Of a stretch of DNA of 64,000 nt, positions 11,501 through 22,826 are shown one piece after another; positions within the stretch are counted from its first letter, which is position 1; each line of letters starts with the position of its first letter. Under the pieces are notes generated by a model. It was not told the origin of the DNA and did no database searches. It saw only the letters and a program-made list of their open reading frames with translations. Origin of the DNA: Zopfochytrium polystomum (taxonomy: Eukaryota; Chytridiomycota; Chytridiomycetes; Chytridiales; Chytridiaceae). The DNA lies in NCBI GenBank assembly GCA_025765615.1, contig JAIVFJ010000082.1, positions 203,001-267,000 of the forward strand, given 5' to 3'. Made by a program: the position numbers and the translations under genes.

Positions 11501-11746
11501 TTTCACTGGGCCGCGCAGAGTCGACCGAGCTCTCCCGCGCGTTCGCGCGTCAAGGCGTTCCACATCCACATCCGCAAGGAGTACGGCTCGAGCCGCGAGC
11601 CGCTCGCGCCCCAGATCCCGCTGGACCCGCGCGTCGCGAACATCCGGGACTTTACCCAGAACAGTGAGGATGAAGACGGCCGCGGCGGCCGCGGCGGCGC
11701 GGGGGACGACGATGACGACGACGGCGACGGCGACGGCGACGGTTGA
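7787..11746 (+). CDS. Velvet-domain transcriptional regulator (VelB/VosA-type, with long insert in the domain)
   Basis: Velvet proteins are fungal DNA-binding regulators that dimerise to couple development, sporulation and secondary metabolism. The domain is spread over several exons: FELVVRQQPTRARMRGF (ends 10039), then LLDPPPILQLFVRQG (from about 10354), SLADCATLVCHASLWSPNG (from about 10497), LVVQCLQLTDLDGTEGVFF (from 11082), VFSPKAFPGMT (to about 11411) and ESTELSRAFARQGV. A Ser/His/Pro insert of about 150 residues sits in the middle, as in VelB. An intron at 10952-11081 restores frame. The N-terminus is proposed from the ATG at 7787 (exon to 7916), joined in matching phase to 8766. That exon encodes Asn and Gly runs and a Lys-rich NLS-like stretch. 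The join between about 9201 and 9339 is uncertain. In the last exon the frame shifts by one base between RAFARQGV and HIHIRKEYG, with an acidic tail ending at 11746. Confidence 0.78.
8422..8520. repeat. (CT)n microsatellite
   Basis: A near-perfect CT dinucleotide tract of about 95 bp with few interruptions, followed at about 8550 by a short CAT trinucleotide tract. It falls inside the proposed first intron of the velvet gene, so its Leu/Ser translations are not protein. Confidence 0.9.
11291..11316 (+). repeat. Poly(A) tract inside a velvet intron
   Basis: An uninterrupted A run of about 26 bases on the plus strand, located between the exon ending after YRLKFTLIDAN and the exon with VFSPKAFPGM. 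The exact donor upstream of it could not be fixed. Confidence 0.85.
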
Positions 11747-12223
11747 CGACGGGTGCGGCGGCGGCGATGGTGGAGCGGGTGCGGGAGCCGGCGAGAGGGC
11801 GACGATCGACGGCGCCGCCAACGCAACTGCGGGATGACAGTCTAAGGGCAGGAGGCGTGGTGCAAGCGCTCCTGCCCTGAGGAAGTTGAGGAGGGGGGGG
11901 AAGAGAATGCGTGCCTTGAGACAATAAACCGGAGCGGGGCTCGCTGCAAACCCTTGCGCTACATTCTACGCGTTACCCCATTCACCAAACATCTCCCTAA
12001 TCAGGTACTAATGATCAGGTGACAAGGGCATGAGAAGCTGTTGTCTGTTTATGTATTCAATGTCGAGAGAGAACACAGACAGGAGAAACACCCAGACATG
12101 GGGGAAAAAAAAAGAAGAAAAAAAAAAAAGAAAAAAAAAAGACAAAGCCCAGCGAAACAACACCAAGACCATCGCATTTCCCGAATCATCGCCTCCCCAA
12201 CGAAACGCAGGTAGGGTCCATTT
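11747..12223. other. Intergenic between convergent velvet and uridine kinase genes
   Basis: A 3'-3' intergenic region of about 480 bp containing AATAAA at about 11923 and A-rich tracts near 12104-12140. No additional coding frame is supported. Confidence 0.5.
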
Positions 12224-15200
12224 CTAAGAGGTGCCAAAGTACCGGTCGCCAAAATTACCTGGATGAGGTCCAATAAAAAGAAGAAAGATGGAGAGACCGG
12301 TAGAGAAGGAAAACAAAAGGTGATTCTCGTTAGACGTCGCACGCATTGAAAGCAAAAGAAAAGTCTGCGAGGCGGGGGTCCCACCCATCACCCCTCGCGC
12401 CTTCCCCACCTCCCTTCCCCCACGTTGAAACGAACCAAATCCAGGTATAATGTGGTACTGCTCGTTCAACTCTGGGTCGACCTGGCTCGTCACGATGCGG
12501 ACGTTTGGGAAAGCCTTTGCGATCGCGTGCAGCCCCGGCGGCGCAGCGAGCAGCGTGAGGAATATGATGTTTTCCTTCCAAGACGTAGTGTTTTTTTTTT
12601 TTTTTTGTTTTTTTTAAAGGGGCCGACGAGTGTTCGTCAAGAGAAGTGAGGGAGAGCATGGGCGTGGTGTGGTCGGCAGAGAAATGTTAACGAGTTGTTC
12701 ATAGAGGGAGAGAAAAAGAAAGGATGCAACCGGGCCCGTATTCCCTTCTCCTCACACGCTGCTATCACGCACCCAACCCGTCCCTCTCCGCCGGCGCGAA
12801 AGGGCGAAATAAGAAAAAAAATAAGGGGAAAAAAAAAAAAAAAAAAAAAAAAAACCCCCGCCGTCCCCAAACCTGCGGCACTTTGTGGTCCAAAATCACG
12901 CGAATCGCCATCAGCGCGGCGGCGCCCGTGGCGATGGTCGCGTCCGTGATCAGCACGTGCCGGTCGTCAATGTCCGACGGCAGCTTGCAGTAGTGCAGCT
13001 GCGGCTCGCCCGTCTTGGAGTCGGTCTGGATCAGGATCTTGCCCAGCGGTATGTCCTTGACCACCTGCCGCAGCCCGCGCTCCATCGTCGCCCCGCTGCG
13101 GATGATCGAGACGCCGCATACCTGGGGGGGAAGAAGGAGAAGGTGTTCAAGGCAGAGAAGGAGGTCAGATAGTTCAGCTCGGGCGCCGCCAGGTACCGCA
13201 AGTAATCCAAAGTCTATCTCCCCCCGTTCCTCCCCTTCGTATAATCCTTCTTTTTTTTTTTGGCCTTGCCTTGGGAGTGAACACTTTTCCGTGATACGCT
13301 GCACCCGTCGGCGTTGTGATGTCAATGTCGCCGTATGGTAGTTCCGTCAAGCCCCTGCACCCGAGACGCAAAGAAAGGAGGTAAAAAAAAAAAAAGAAGG
13401 GGTTGAGCTGGGGCATGATCACCTGTTTAAAGACTTACAAACCTCTCAACGACTAGGCGAGACAGCCTGGCAGCGTAGAACGCAAAGTCGTCCTAAAAGT
13501 GGCGACGGGTGAGGTGCGCTGCACATTGATGGATTCAAACAATGGGGCCAGCATATTTACGCGGGAAGTTTCTACGTCTCGAATGAGAGTCATGACGGCC
13601 TGGCATCGATTAAAAATTTCCTGATTTAGTGTGAAGGCAACGGGTTTGAGTCGGATTGGTTTGCCGGTGCACCTTCGTTTCGGGTTTTGGATCCAAGACA
13701 ATGACCGAAGGCGGAAGCTCCTTTGAAACCGGCTGGCTGGCCAACTCCCTCCGCAAGGTGAGACCGCGAGAGTTTAGCTCGCGGATGACTTTTTTCGTAA
13801 TAAGATCGATGGCCGCTATAAAGTTTGGAACAGTCGGTAAACTTATCCCCACGCACAATGCAGTAGCAACGCTGGACTGACCAACGTTATCCAGCCCACG
13901 TGGAATGATTACTGCGATGAAAAGAGAAACGCGCGGGGTGGAAGGAGAGTGAGTAAAAGAAGTTTAACAGCGTTGCTCTCGTCATTGTCAACTCAACACG
14001 AAATCTACCATCGGCATGGGTCATGGTGCGGGAAATGTATTCGTCGAACGCCGGCTTGACAAACTTGCGGTACTGGTTGAGCACGCCGTGGACGTCGCGA
14101 CCGCGCTCCGCAATGTCCCGTTTCACTGTGAGAGTAGCCCGTCAACTCATCGTTTAGAAAGGACGGCGGGTCGGTGGGCCGTTGGTGGGAACAAGCCTCC
14201 CCCACAAGCCGCTTCGCGCTCCCCGCACAATGGTTCGACTCACGTCGGCGCGCAAGGCGAACGTCGGCGTCCGTATCGACAAACAGCATCAGGTCCATGA
14301 TGCTGCGAACTTTGGCATCGTGCAGCGCAAAGATGCCTTCGAAAATAATAACGTTTGCGCCGTACACCGGAGTCGTCCTCGCAAGGCGGGAGTGCGTCGA
14401 AAAGTCGTAGACAGGAACGTCCACTTTCACGCTGTTGCAAGAACAAGGCCGTTACCGGGCGATGCGAATTATGCCTCGGATTTAATTACGGACGAACGAA
14501 CCCTTTCTTCAGGTTCAACAGCGTCTCGTACAAAATGTCAAAGTCGAAAGCGTTGGGATGATCAAAATCGTAGTTGTTTTTGTACGCTTCAGCGATCTGC
14601 TCCTTGGTCAAGCTCTTGTAGAAGCTGTCCATTTGGAGGAGGACAACCTGTTCTGAGCGCACGCACAATGCCGTTAGAGCGGTGTCTGCAGAAAAGCCGT
14701 TCGCGGAACGCAAAACCAAACACGGACCCACGGGACGCCCAGCTGGGTGATGATGCGATGAGATACGGACGTCTTTCCGCTGGCAGAACCTCCGCCGATG
14801 CCGATAATGTACGGCTGGCTGGGCTTCCCATCGAGGGAGTACCAAGGAAACCTATAAATGTATTGTGATGGTTGATCTCGAGTGAGGATCCAGCGAAGAG
14901 GGCCGAGCGCAACCAAAATCAGGCAGCGTTGCAAGGCAAGTGTGTTACGAAGGCGCATAGATGAAAGCAGGGGAGCGGGATGACGGCGGGAACGTGTGGG
15001 CTCGCTCGTGACGCACCTCCCCTTCTCCATTTGCCGTTGAGCGATAAGGAAAAAAAGCAATAGGAAAAAAGAGAAAAGGCAAGATATTATCATCGTCACA
15101 CAAAAACAAGAAAGAAATGCAATGCGACCCAACCTACGCAGTCGGGGGTGGTGGCGGTGGAACCGAAGAGGTGCTTCCCCTTTCTCTGCAAGGGGAACTG

Positions 15201-15241
15201 CGCTGGTCTTCCAGCCGTTTTCTCCGGAAAAGCTTCGTCAT
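12224..15241 (-). CDS. Uridine kinase / uracil phosphoribosyltransferase fusion (UCKL1-type)
   Basis: The pyrimidine-salvage kinase phosphorylates uridine or cytidine; the C-terminal domain has the UPRT fold. Exons on the minus strand give, in order: [13 protein letters not shown], then after an intron [20 protein letters not shown] with P-loop [85 protein letters not shown], then the UPRT part with [47 protein letters not shown] and a final exon ending GDRYFGTS (stop 12224). Donor and acceptor phases match at every junction I checked. The PRPP-binding loop reads [10 protein letters not shown] where active UPRTs have DPMLATGGS, so UPRT activity is doubtful, as is thought for UCKL proteins. 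The ATG at 15241 is only 61 nt from the stop of the upstream ORF on the same strand, so the true start is probably further upstream. Confidence 0.88.
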
Positions 15242-15302
15242 GATCTGGTCGAGCTCCGAAAATGGGGGCTTGTCCCGTTGAGACTGGCCCTGCTCTCTTG
15301 GG

Positions 15303-16967
15303 TTAGGATGGCCCAGCCTTTGCTGTGCGGAGGGAGAGGAGTGAGGACAGTTTCTTCACGAGGGTGCGCCGCTCAGGCGGCTTTATTGGTTCCTTTGTAA
15401 ACGCCGAGAAACTTCCATCCGGATCGTAGTCGACCGACAGCGTGTCGCCCACGTTCGGAGAACTTGAGGACCGGCTGCCCCTCATCTCGATGGACGAGGA
15501 CCCCTCACTGCTTGGGGATTGTATGAGATTCGCGTTGGAGCCGTTCCGCCAAAAAATGTCCTGCAAACCGGGCGGTGGACCCATGTAGCCCCCGCGAGCC
15601 CTGCTCATCTGCGTTTCCAAGGCGAGAATGTGTTGCGCGATGAATATTGGCATGGCCGCAGCCGCAAGAGCGTCATGGCTCACACGCGACGAGGCGGATG
15701 AGCGTGGAGACATCGGTGATGCACCGCGTGATACTGTGCCCTGCTCTGGTGACCGACCGATCGCAGTGTCCGATCCGCTTCCCATGTAGTTGGAGCTGTC
15801 CGATGACCTGACGGTCGGAGGGCGGTCTCCTAATCCGCCGCCTTGGTCGCCCAGAATTCCGCGGCTGCGTATCTCGCCATCACGGCGCTCAGCAGCGGCA
15901 GCTGCGACTACCCGCTCGAACTCGGCCCTTCGCATGCGAGCCGCCATCCTATCGTAAGCTGCGAGAATGCCGCTTCGGCGATTCTCAAAGTTGTCTCTGT
16001 CCATTACCACGCCGGCAGATGAGGATCCTGTGGAAGATGACGCGCGAAACCCAAAGGCGTCGCCTCTGGTGTGTGCGTGGTCGGGCTCCGTTGGGCGAGA
16101 AAGCAAGTCGAATCCTCCTTCGCCATCAAGGACGGTGCGGGAAAGAGTCGATAGGCTTGAAAACGAGGGATTGTCGGCGGACCACCTGTCATCCAATTCG
16201 CTAACTATGGCGGATGTTGACTGAAATGTGTTGTGCTCAACCGATGAGCGAGAATACTATAGAGCAAGAAACATGTCAAATGAGTGAATGACGTGGCTCA
16301 AATTGCATTCCAGGCTCACCATGTCGACAAAAGACGCGTATCCGATCGAAACGACACTAACAACATCGAGTGAAGCCTGCCTTGACTCCATTTGGACGCC
16401 TGCCAGACGGGGATGGTCGAAGGAGGACGACATCGCTTCGGAAGAAGATCGTGAGTACCTTGTGACGCTTGCCGTGCTTAACCCGTTCCATTCGCCAACA
16501 GCATCCACTGCCACATTGCGACGACCAAGCAGACCAACCGCGGTTTGTGGGGAGGAAGGAGGGGTGAATTCTGACAGATTGGCAGCGTACGCGCTGCCTG
16601 GGGTGCCGCGATGGAGATGGTGATGGGTTTTGTACTGGAATACAAGTTGTGAGGCACTGCCTGCCGAGGGAACAGAGCCTTGGTGCGGCTGAGAACTCGA
16701 GAAAGCAACCTGGATGGGGCTCACGAGCGTTGCGAATAACCGCCGTCGGGTTTGAAGTGCGGGGGGAGGGCTGCCAATGGCGTTGGGCAAGCTGGCAGGT
16801 GTAAGCGGGGCGTTGTGTACAGGCGGTGCAGTTGAATCAGATTGCCTCTCGTGTGCGTCCGACTGGAACCGCTCATGGTTGTCGCAGTCATCTAGCTCTT
16901 GGTCGTCCCAGGAGCACGCTCCGTCTGACACAGCTGCCTCGGGCTGTCGAGTGCCTTGGCGGTCCAT
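15303..16967 (-). CDS. Ser-rich low-complexity protein, probably the N-terminal part of the uridine kinase gene
   Basis: An ATG at 16967 (MDRQGTRQPEAAVSDG) opens a Ser/Pro/Ala-rich frame. It passes an intron ending ...cacatttcag in phase 0 (ASFVDM joins STSAIVSELDDRW) and continues to a stop at 15303. Total is about 525 residues with no recognised domain; the only ordered-looking part is the Met/Arg-rich helix AAYDRMAARMRRAEFERVV. Only 61 nt separate its stop from the next ATG on the same strand, which is unusually close for two eukaryotic genes. A candidate 37-nt intron (15323-15359, gtgaag...cacag) would bypass this stop in phase and read REQGQSQRDKPPFSELDQI directly into the kinase ORF. 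I therefore think this is more likely an N-terminal extension than a separate gene, but both remain possible. Confidence 0.5.
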
Positions 16968-17092
16968 TGACTATCTCTGACCTCGTGCCTTGTTGAGGGG
17001 GTTGTTTGGAGTGGAAGAATAATGAGGCCGAAGAACGAACTGACTCGCTGTATGTATTTTGTGGGCGAACAACAGAGAGGCTGGCCACGACT

Positions 17093-17129
<37 letters not shown>

Positions 17130-17165
17130 TCTCTCTCTCTCTCTCACTCTCTCTCACTCTCACTC

Positions 17166-17250
<85 letters not shown>

Positions 17251-17644
17251 ATCTCTGCCTCGTCTCGTCTCTCTCTGCACATTCCCCGTCATCCATGACG
17301 TGGTCAATTTGCAACACTGCTTAAGTCTTCGAATAAAAAGGTGCCCAAGCAGAGGCCTTCGAAGAAGTAGAACATTCGATATTGTCTGGGATAATGCCCT
17401 CGCGAGATCAACGCGACATTTTAGAAAAAAGAAAGAAAAAAGGAAGCAAGAAGGCGACGATGTGCGAGGCATTTTTGGCGGCGCCGGAGAACGAATGTAT
17501 CCAAAATAAAGAGCAGAGCACGAAAAATGGTAAGCGGGAAAAAGGAAGGTGGAAAGAATGCCACCGCGTACGTTCGTAAATAAAGGAAGAGTTTATATCA
17601 AAATTTCAATTCAGAAAACGAAGAAAGGAAAGCTTCGTCAGACA
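16968..17644. other. Intergenic region with (CA)n and (CT)n microsatellites
   Basis: Between the stop of the lipase gene (17645) and the start of the Ser-rich ORF. It contains (CA)n at about 17096-17126 followed directly by (CT)n with CACT interruptions to about 17258. No gene is supported. Confidence 0.6.
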
Positions 17645-20600
17645 TCAGTCCCGTGTCACGACACCCAGAACCGAGCCAGGCGGTGCGGCCTGAAACTCCC
17701 TGAGCAACCCAAACGGAGAGTGGTCGTTCACCATCGACCGGCTAATCGTAATCTCTTGAAACTCGTACCGTGTGGCCCACCGCGGGATGTAGTGGTACTT
17801 TCCGTGCCTCTGGTGGGGCAAAGCAGACCCTGGAGGACCGCGGCCCGCCCCGCCAGACTTGCCAGCTGCCGGCGCCGCCGACGCCTGGCCCTTCTTCTTG
17901 GTCGGGTACGACGGTGGATACTGCGGTCTACTCAGCACCAGCTCCTCGGGTGACGACGGCGACCCAGGCGACGCCGGCGTGCTGTTTGATCGTGATGGAG
18001 TGCGCACGAGCGCGCTAAACGACAGTTGCGATGGCTTGTTGTGCCGATCGCCGCCACTGCTGCCACCACCACTGCCGCCACCGCCGCCGCTGTTGGACCG
18101 TCGAGCACCAATTATGTGTCCAGCACTTCCGCCGCTGCTGCTGTTGCCGCCGCCGCTTGGAGATCCGGAAGCGGTACCCGGAGACCCGCTGAGAACGTCT
18201 GCGGAAGAGCTGTTGTGCCGTCGCAGGAACCGCTTCGGGGTGGTGATCATCTCTGTCACCTTGTCGGCGGCCTCCCTGCCTGCTGCCTTCGCATCTCCCT
18301 CGCGCCCGCCGTCGTCGTCGTCTCCCGCCAACGGCACCACGTATGAATTTGGGAACTCAGTCTGCTGGGAGGATGACCCGCCCCCTGATGCTGCCAAACT
18401 TCGCCGCCGTTGGGCCTTGCGCGATGGGTCACGCCGTTGCGACGGCGAGATGGTCTGTTCTGCGTCCTCTCCATCGGTCACGTAGCCTTGGTGGTGCGGG
18501 TTCGAACCGTGGCGCGCAGGCCTGTCCGCCCGACGCGGGCGCCGGGGCGATGGTCCCTCCCCAGACGGTCCAGCTTGCCCCGCAGTCGGAGACACCAACA
18601 CTCCCTCGTCCTCCGTCTCGGAAGCGCTGAGCGCGCCACCCCCTCCGCCACCAGCCGCGGCGCGGTCCCGCTTACCGCGTCCAGCACCCCGCTTCCGCGA
18701 TCGGTGTCGGCTGGCGCTCCGGCTCTTGCGCAGCCGGCGCCCGGCTCCGCCGTTGCCTTCGTCGTCTTCTCCTCCGGCCGCAGCTTCCCGCAACCCTCTC
18801 TCGACGCTGACACCTCGTTCCAGCCGGCGGCCCGCCCTCCGCTTCCGCGGCGAGCGCTCGCCGCCTTCGCCCATCTCCGCCTCTGTCATTGCCCCTTCGT
18901 CGATCGAAGCCAGCGTCTTGCCTTTCCCGTCGTCTTCCATCGACCGCGACGGCAAAATTCCCTGTCCTTGCAAGTCTTGTAGCTGTTGGCGCCGCTTCGC
19001 AACGTCCTCGGACGACAGCAGAATGTCCCCGACGCTGCGCGAGCGTGACATTTTGGGCGGCGTCATCCGAAGAACGTCTCCCAGACTGCCCGTGCGCTTT
19101 CGAATCGCGCCAGGCGCCTCTGAAGGTGATAACACGTCGTCCTCCTCCTCGGACGATCGATCGTCGTCGTCCCGCCGGGCGCGTCCGCCACCAAGTCGTC
19201 CTTTAATACCCTCTGCCCCATCCATGATCCGGTCCTTGATTCCCTCTGCACCGTCCATGATTCTGTCTTTGATGCCCTCTGCCCCGTCCATAATCCTGTC
19301 CTTGATGCCTTCCGCACCGTCAATGATCTTTTCCGCACCGTCCATAATTTTTCCTCCGACCGCCATCGTTCGCACTTTGGCTAAATCTATGGCGCCACCA
19401 ATCGCCTCATTGAGACCCAGAGGCGGTCGACGAAACTTCTCGATGTACAAGATCCTGCCTGGAATAAACATGGGTGTCGAGGGGAGCTGACCAAGCCCGA
19501 GAAGCATGTCCTCGTAAAGATCCTTTCCGCCCTGGCTCTTCCGCCCAGCGCGCAGGCTGTTCGTCCGTCGGCGCAGTAGAGCGAGATCGTCTGGTCGAAG
19601 TCGACCAGACGGTGTGCGTCGGTGCAAAATGCCGCCTCTTTCCATTTTCTCTTTGCTGGCTCCTAGGCGACTGGAGGTGAAGCATATGCGGGTGCCCAGG
19701 GCCGACCCAAATACTTTCCATTTTGGGTGATCACACGACTGAATTAGCCGTGCAACATCCATTTTCAACATCTGCATTGTGTTCCGGCTGATCCGTGGAA
19801 CAAGATCGTCACCCATGACAACCGATGTGCAAAACGACTCGAGGTACTCTGCCACTTCAGCTGACACGAGACAGCCAGGCGGCTCGAAAGAGTAGCAGCA
19901 CACAGTGGGATAGTTTGGGCGGAGCATACAGGCGATTAGTGTTGCGACTCCCTGTAACACGGGAAATGAGAAGTAAACCATTAGTTGCCATTTCAAAACT
20001 TATGTTCATCATTTGACAAACCGCGCCAAGAGAGTGTCCTGTCACCACAAGTCCGCATTCGTAGTAAGCGGAGGAAGGGTCCTTTAATATTTGATCTAAA
20101 ATATTCAGCTCTTTCAGCTCGTTCACAATGTTTGTGGCGCTCATGAGCATTCCTTCGTGCGCGTAATGAGTCATTCCATTAGCACGCTGCTCCGCCAGCT
20201 CCGGTATATTGAACTCGACCGAGTTGAACTTCAAGTCTACGAAAATGTCGGCAGCCGAGTAGGTACCACGAATAGCAAGGACCACTGAGTCCGTTTCGCT
20301 ATCATGCACGATTAGGTACGGTGACTTGTACATGTCATTGTGGGGGGAATGACGGATGAGCCGATCGCGATTGATACTGAGAGCAATATCCTGATCGTCG
20401 TAAATAACCTCCGCATAACGCGCGAAATGAAGAATATCGTCTATCTCTTCACGTGTAACTGATCCTCGCTGAACATTCTTGCGAGGCCTCAAACGATGGT
20501 GGCCCATCCGTGTTTTCCTTCTAGTCAACCACGGCTTGAATTTTGCATTGTTTGAATTCCCGGACGCTCCGGGGGCCCCGAGACGCAGGCTAAAAGGAAA

Positions 20601-22213
20601 GCTGAGCGATTGCGCCGGGGGGTTAAGGAGCGGCACGTTGGAAGGTTGGGACGACACCCCGGATACCAGAGAGTCCAGGTCAGAGCCAATGTACGGGCTT
20701 CCCGGAGAAAGATGGTTCGTTTCGGCTGTCCCCACAGTGATAACGGTGTCAGACCGCTCGCGCTGCGGAGGTGCTGTTGACGCCAACTCAATCAGGTTGG
20801 CCGCATCGTCTGAAAGGTCTTTAAAGTTGAGAAGCTTCGCGAATTCGCCCAAATTGCTTTGGTCGGTCGGGTTTGCGGGCTCTGGAGTTCTTCCTGCGAT
20901 TGTTTCCTTAGACGGTGCGACTAAAAGCAGACAAAGAGCGGTGCAAAACACAGAGTGCGAGAGAGGGTGCACCAACCAGAAATCGTCGAGCGAGAATTGA
21001 CGCGAGTGAGACCATCTCCATCCGACTGTCCGTCGGGAGCAATGTCCGGTCGCGAGTAACCGATAGTTCCCGCCCAACGACCGGATGCTTGACCAGTATC
21101 TCCAGACAACGCCGTGTGTGGAGACACAATCTGAGAACTGGTCATCGTAGCGATTGTCATCCTGGAAGAAACGGCCAGCTCACGTCGTCGGAGACCCTCT
21201 TGATTCACAAGAGCGAGCTCGCTCAAAGTGTCCGAAGAGTCCACGGTGGGAATCGAAAATCCCACCGGCTTTTCGATGATCAGGCGACGGGCTTGTCGAA
21301 TCTCAGTAATTCGCTTCTGCTCGCGCTTGAGCAAAATGAGACCAGCAGCTACATCAGTGGGAGCCCACTGAACGTCCTGAAAGTAGTCTGCCAGTTCTGA
21401 TGCGACTTCTCTGAGAACGTCCTTCGAATCGGCCACGTGGGGCACAGTCCCGATGCAGCAAAGTTCCAATCGGCGCTGCCACGCCCTGACTGTCTTGTCG
21501 CGGTTGAACTTTGTTTTGTGATTTGAGCCGAAAAAGAAGAAGCTGAGGATGATGAAGTAGATGACTAGAGCTGAAAAGCTCCAAATCACGACCATCTGGA
21601 GTAGCGTGACAGTCGAGTAAGGCAATTCAATCTCGCAGTCTGGAGTAGTTGGAGTGAGCTTTCGGGGCCCAAAGACAACAATAATGCCGTAACATTCAAG
21701 GAACTGGGCGGAAAGTTTAAGCCTCATTGCAAGCACTCCAATTCAAGCAAATCCACTCACCAACTCCACAGCGGCCAGGATCGTCGACATGTGCACAAAG
21801 GGACTGGACAAAGAAAAGCAATAAGATACAGTCATTCTGGAAAGGAGTCAGCTAACCTAATAAATCTCCTTGGCCCTTTGTTCGCCATCGTGCCCGACAT
21901 GGACAGCAACAAGATGATGACGTCCATGAGAATCTCGCATGATAGACATATTGTGACGAGCAAGGCGTACGATTTAAGTGGGGATTCAAGTCGGCAGTCC
22001 AGTCTTATAAAGGAGTAGGCGATTGCGGTCGATGTCAGCCTAAAAACCACGTTCGCAGTTAGTTAGCACCGAGTCTCTCACGATAAGCATGATGGGTCAA
22101 ACTTCGATTCGCACAGACCAAATAATGTGCAAAAGCAGAACGTAGAATGCCGGCGCGTAGAGATCATCCGATGCGATGTTTATTCTGCGATTAAAGAGGA
22201 CGAACTTTCCCAT
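17645..22213 (-). CDS. sn1-specific diacylglycerol lipase (DAGL family)
   Basis: DAGLs cleave diacylglycerol at sn-1 at the membrane. The start at 22213 gives MGKFVLFNRRINIASDDLYA, aligning with the animal DAGL N-terminus, followed by several hydrophobic helices over four exons. The lipase-3 core has VLAIRGTYSAADIFVDL, HEGMLMSATNIV and the nucleophile elbow GLVVTGHSLGA, which is split from GVATLIACMLRPNYPT by an intron. Then come YSFEPPGCLVS, the Asp-bearing VVMGDDLVPR and PKWKVFGS, and the lid-side FIPGRILYIEKF. About 540 residues of low-complexity sequence then intervene before YHYIPRWATRYEF and the His-bearing SMVNDHSPFGLLREF. All three catalytic positions are therefore present. The insert contains tandem 11-residue repeats (GAEGIKDRIMD) and basic/Ser-rich blocks. 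Animal DAGLs carry only a short regulatory loop at this site. Confidence 0.9.
19195..19350 (-). repeat. Tandem 33-bp coding repeat (11-residue unit GAEGIKDRIMD)
   Basis: Inside the lipase insert the unit recurs about four to five times with little change. The first copies are variant (GGKIMDGAEKI, IDGAEGI) and the last ends GAEGIKGRLGG. Each unit alternates small/hydrophobic and charged residues so that a continuous helix would be amphipathic with an 11-residue period, as in synuclein- or perilipin-type lipid-binding 11-mers. Confidence 0.8.
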
Positions 22214-22826
22214 TGCGCTCGATTGATCGTGTATTAATGACTCCCGAGGGATTCCTTGCTCTCTGTGGGGCGGGGGAAGCGGAGGTGGACGGTGGCGATG
22301 CGGAAGTTGCGGTTGTCTACGGCGTGGAAAACGGCAGGCCCTAACCCAGCCCCAAACCTTGGTTACCACAAACACCCAGAAACAGGGGCCTCAGATGGTT
22401 GGAAATAGCGATCTTTCGGTTCGCAATAACTTGCTTCGAGTGCAAACCGCACCTTGAGATCGCTGCTCCGATCTGTTTTTTTTTCAGTTGGGCCAACCCG
22501 CCGCCGTCGACAGGAAGATACCGTACTTCCCTTCCGTCCCCGAATTCGGTGTGCAAAACTGTCCCTCAACGAAAGCGGTCGCCGGGGCGTCTGATGCTCT
22601 GCGAAGCTGGCAGCTGGGAGATGTGTGCCGACGTCGGCCGATGGCAGCGGCAGGGGGTGTGAGCCCAATCTACTGTGTATAATACGATGGTTTGGTTACT
22701 TTTGTCTTCCGCCTGCGGTCAGTCCCTCAAAACGGCAACAAGTGAACGGCGTTTTTGTCTCTTGTCAATGTTCTCAATGCCCCTTCCCCTCGAACACCAT
22801 AAGACGCACTGTGTGTGCGTTGAAGT
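22214..22826. other. Intergenic upstream of the lipase gene
   Basis: About 610 bp between the lipase start and the arrestin stop, both on the minus strand. Short open frames occur on both strands but none has homology, good codon bias or consistent splicing. Confidence 0.45.
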
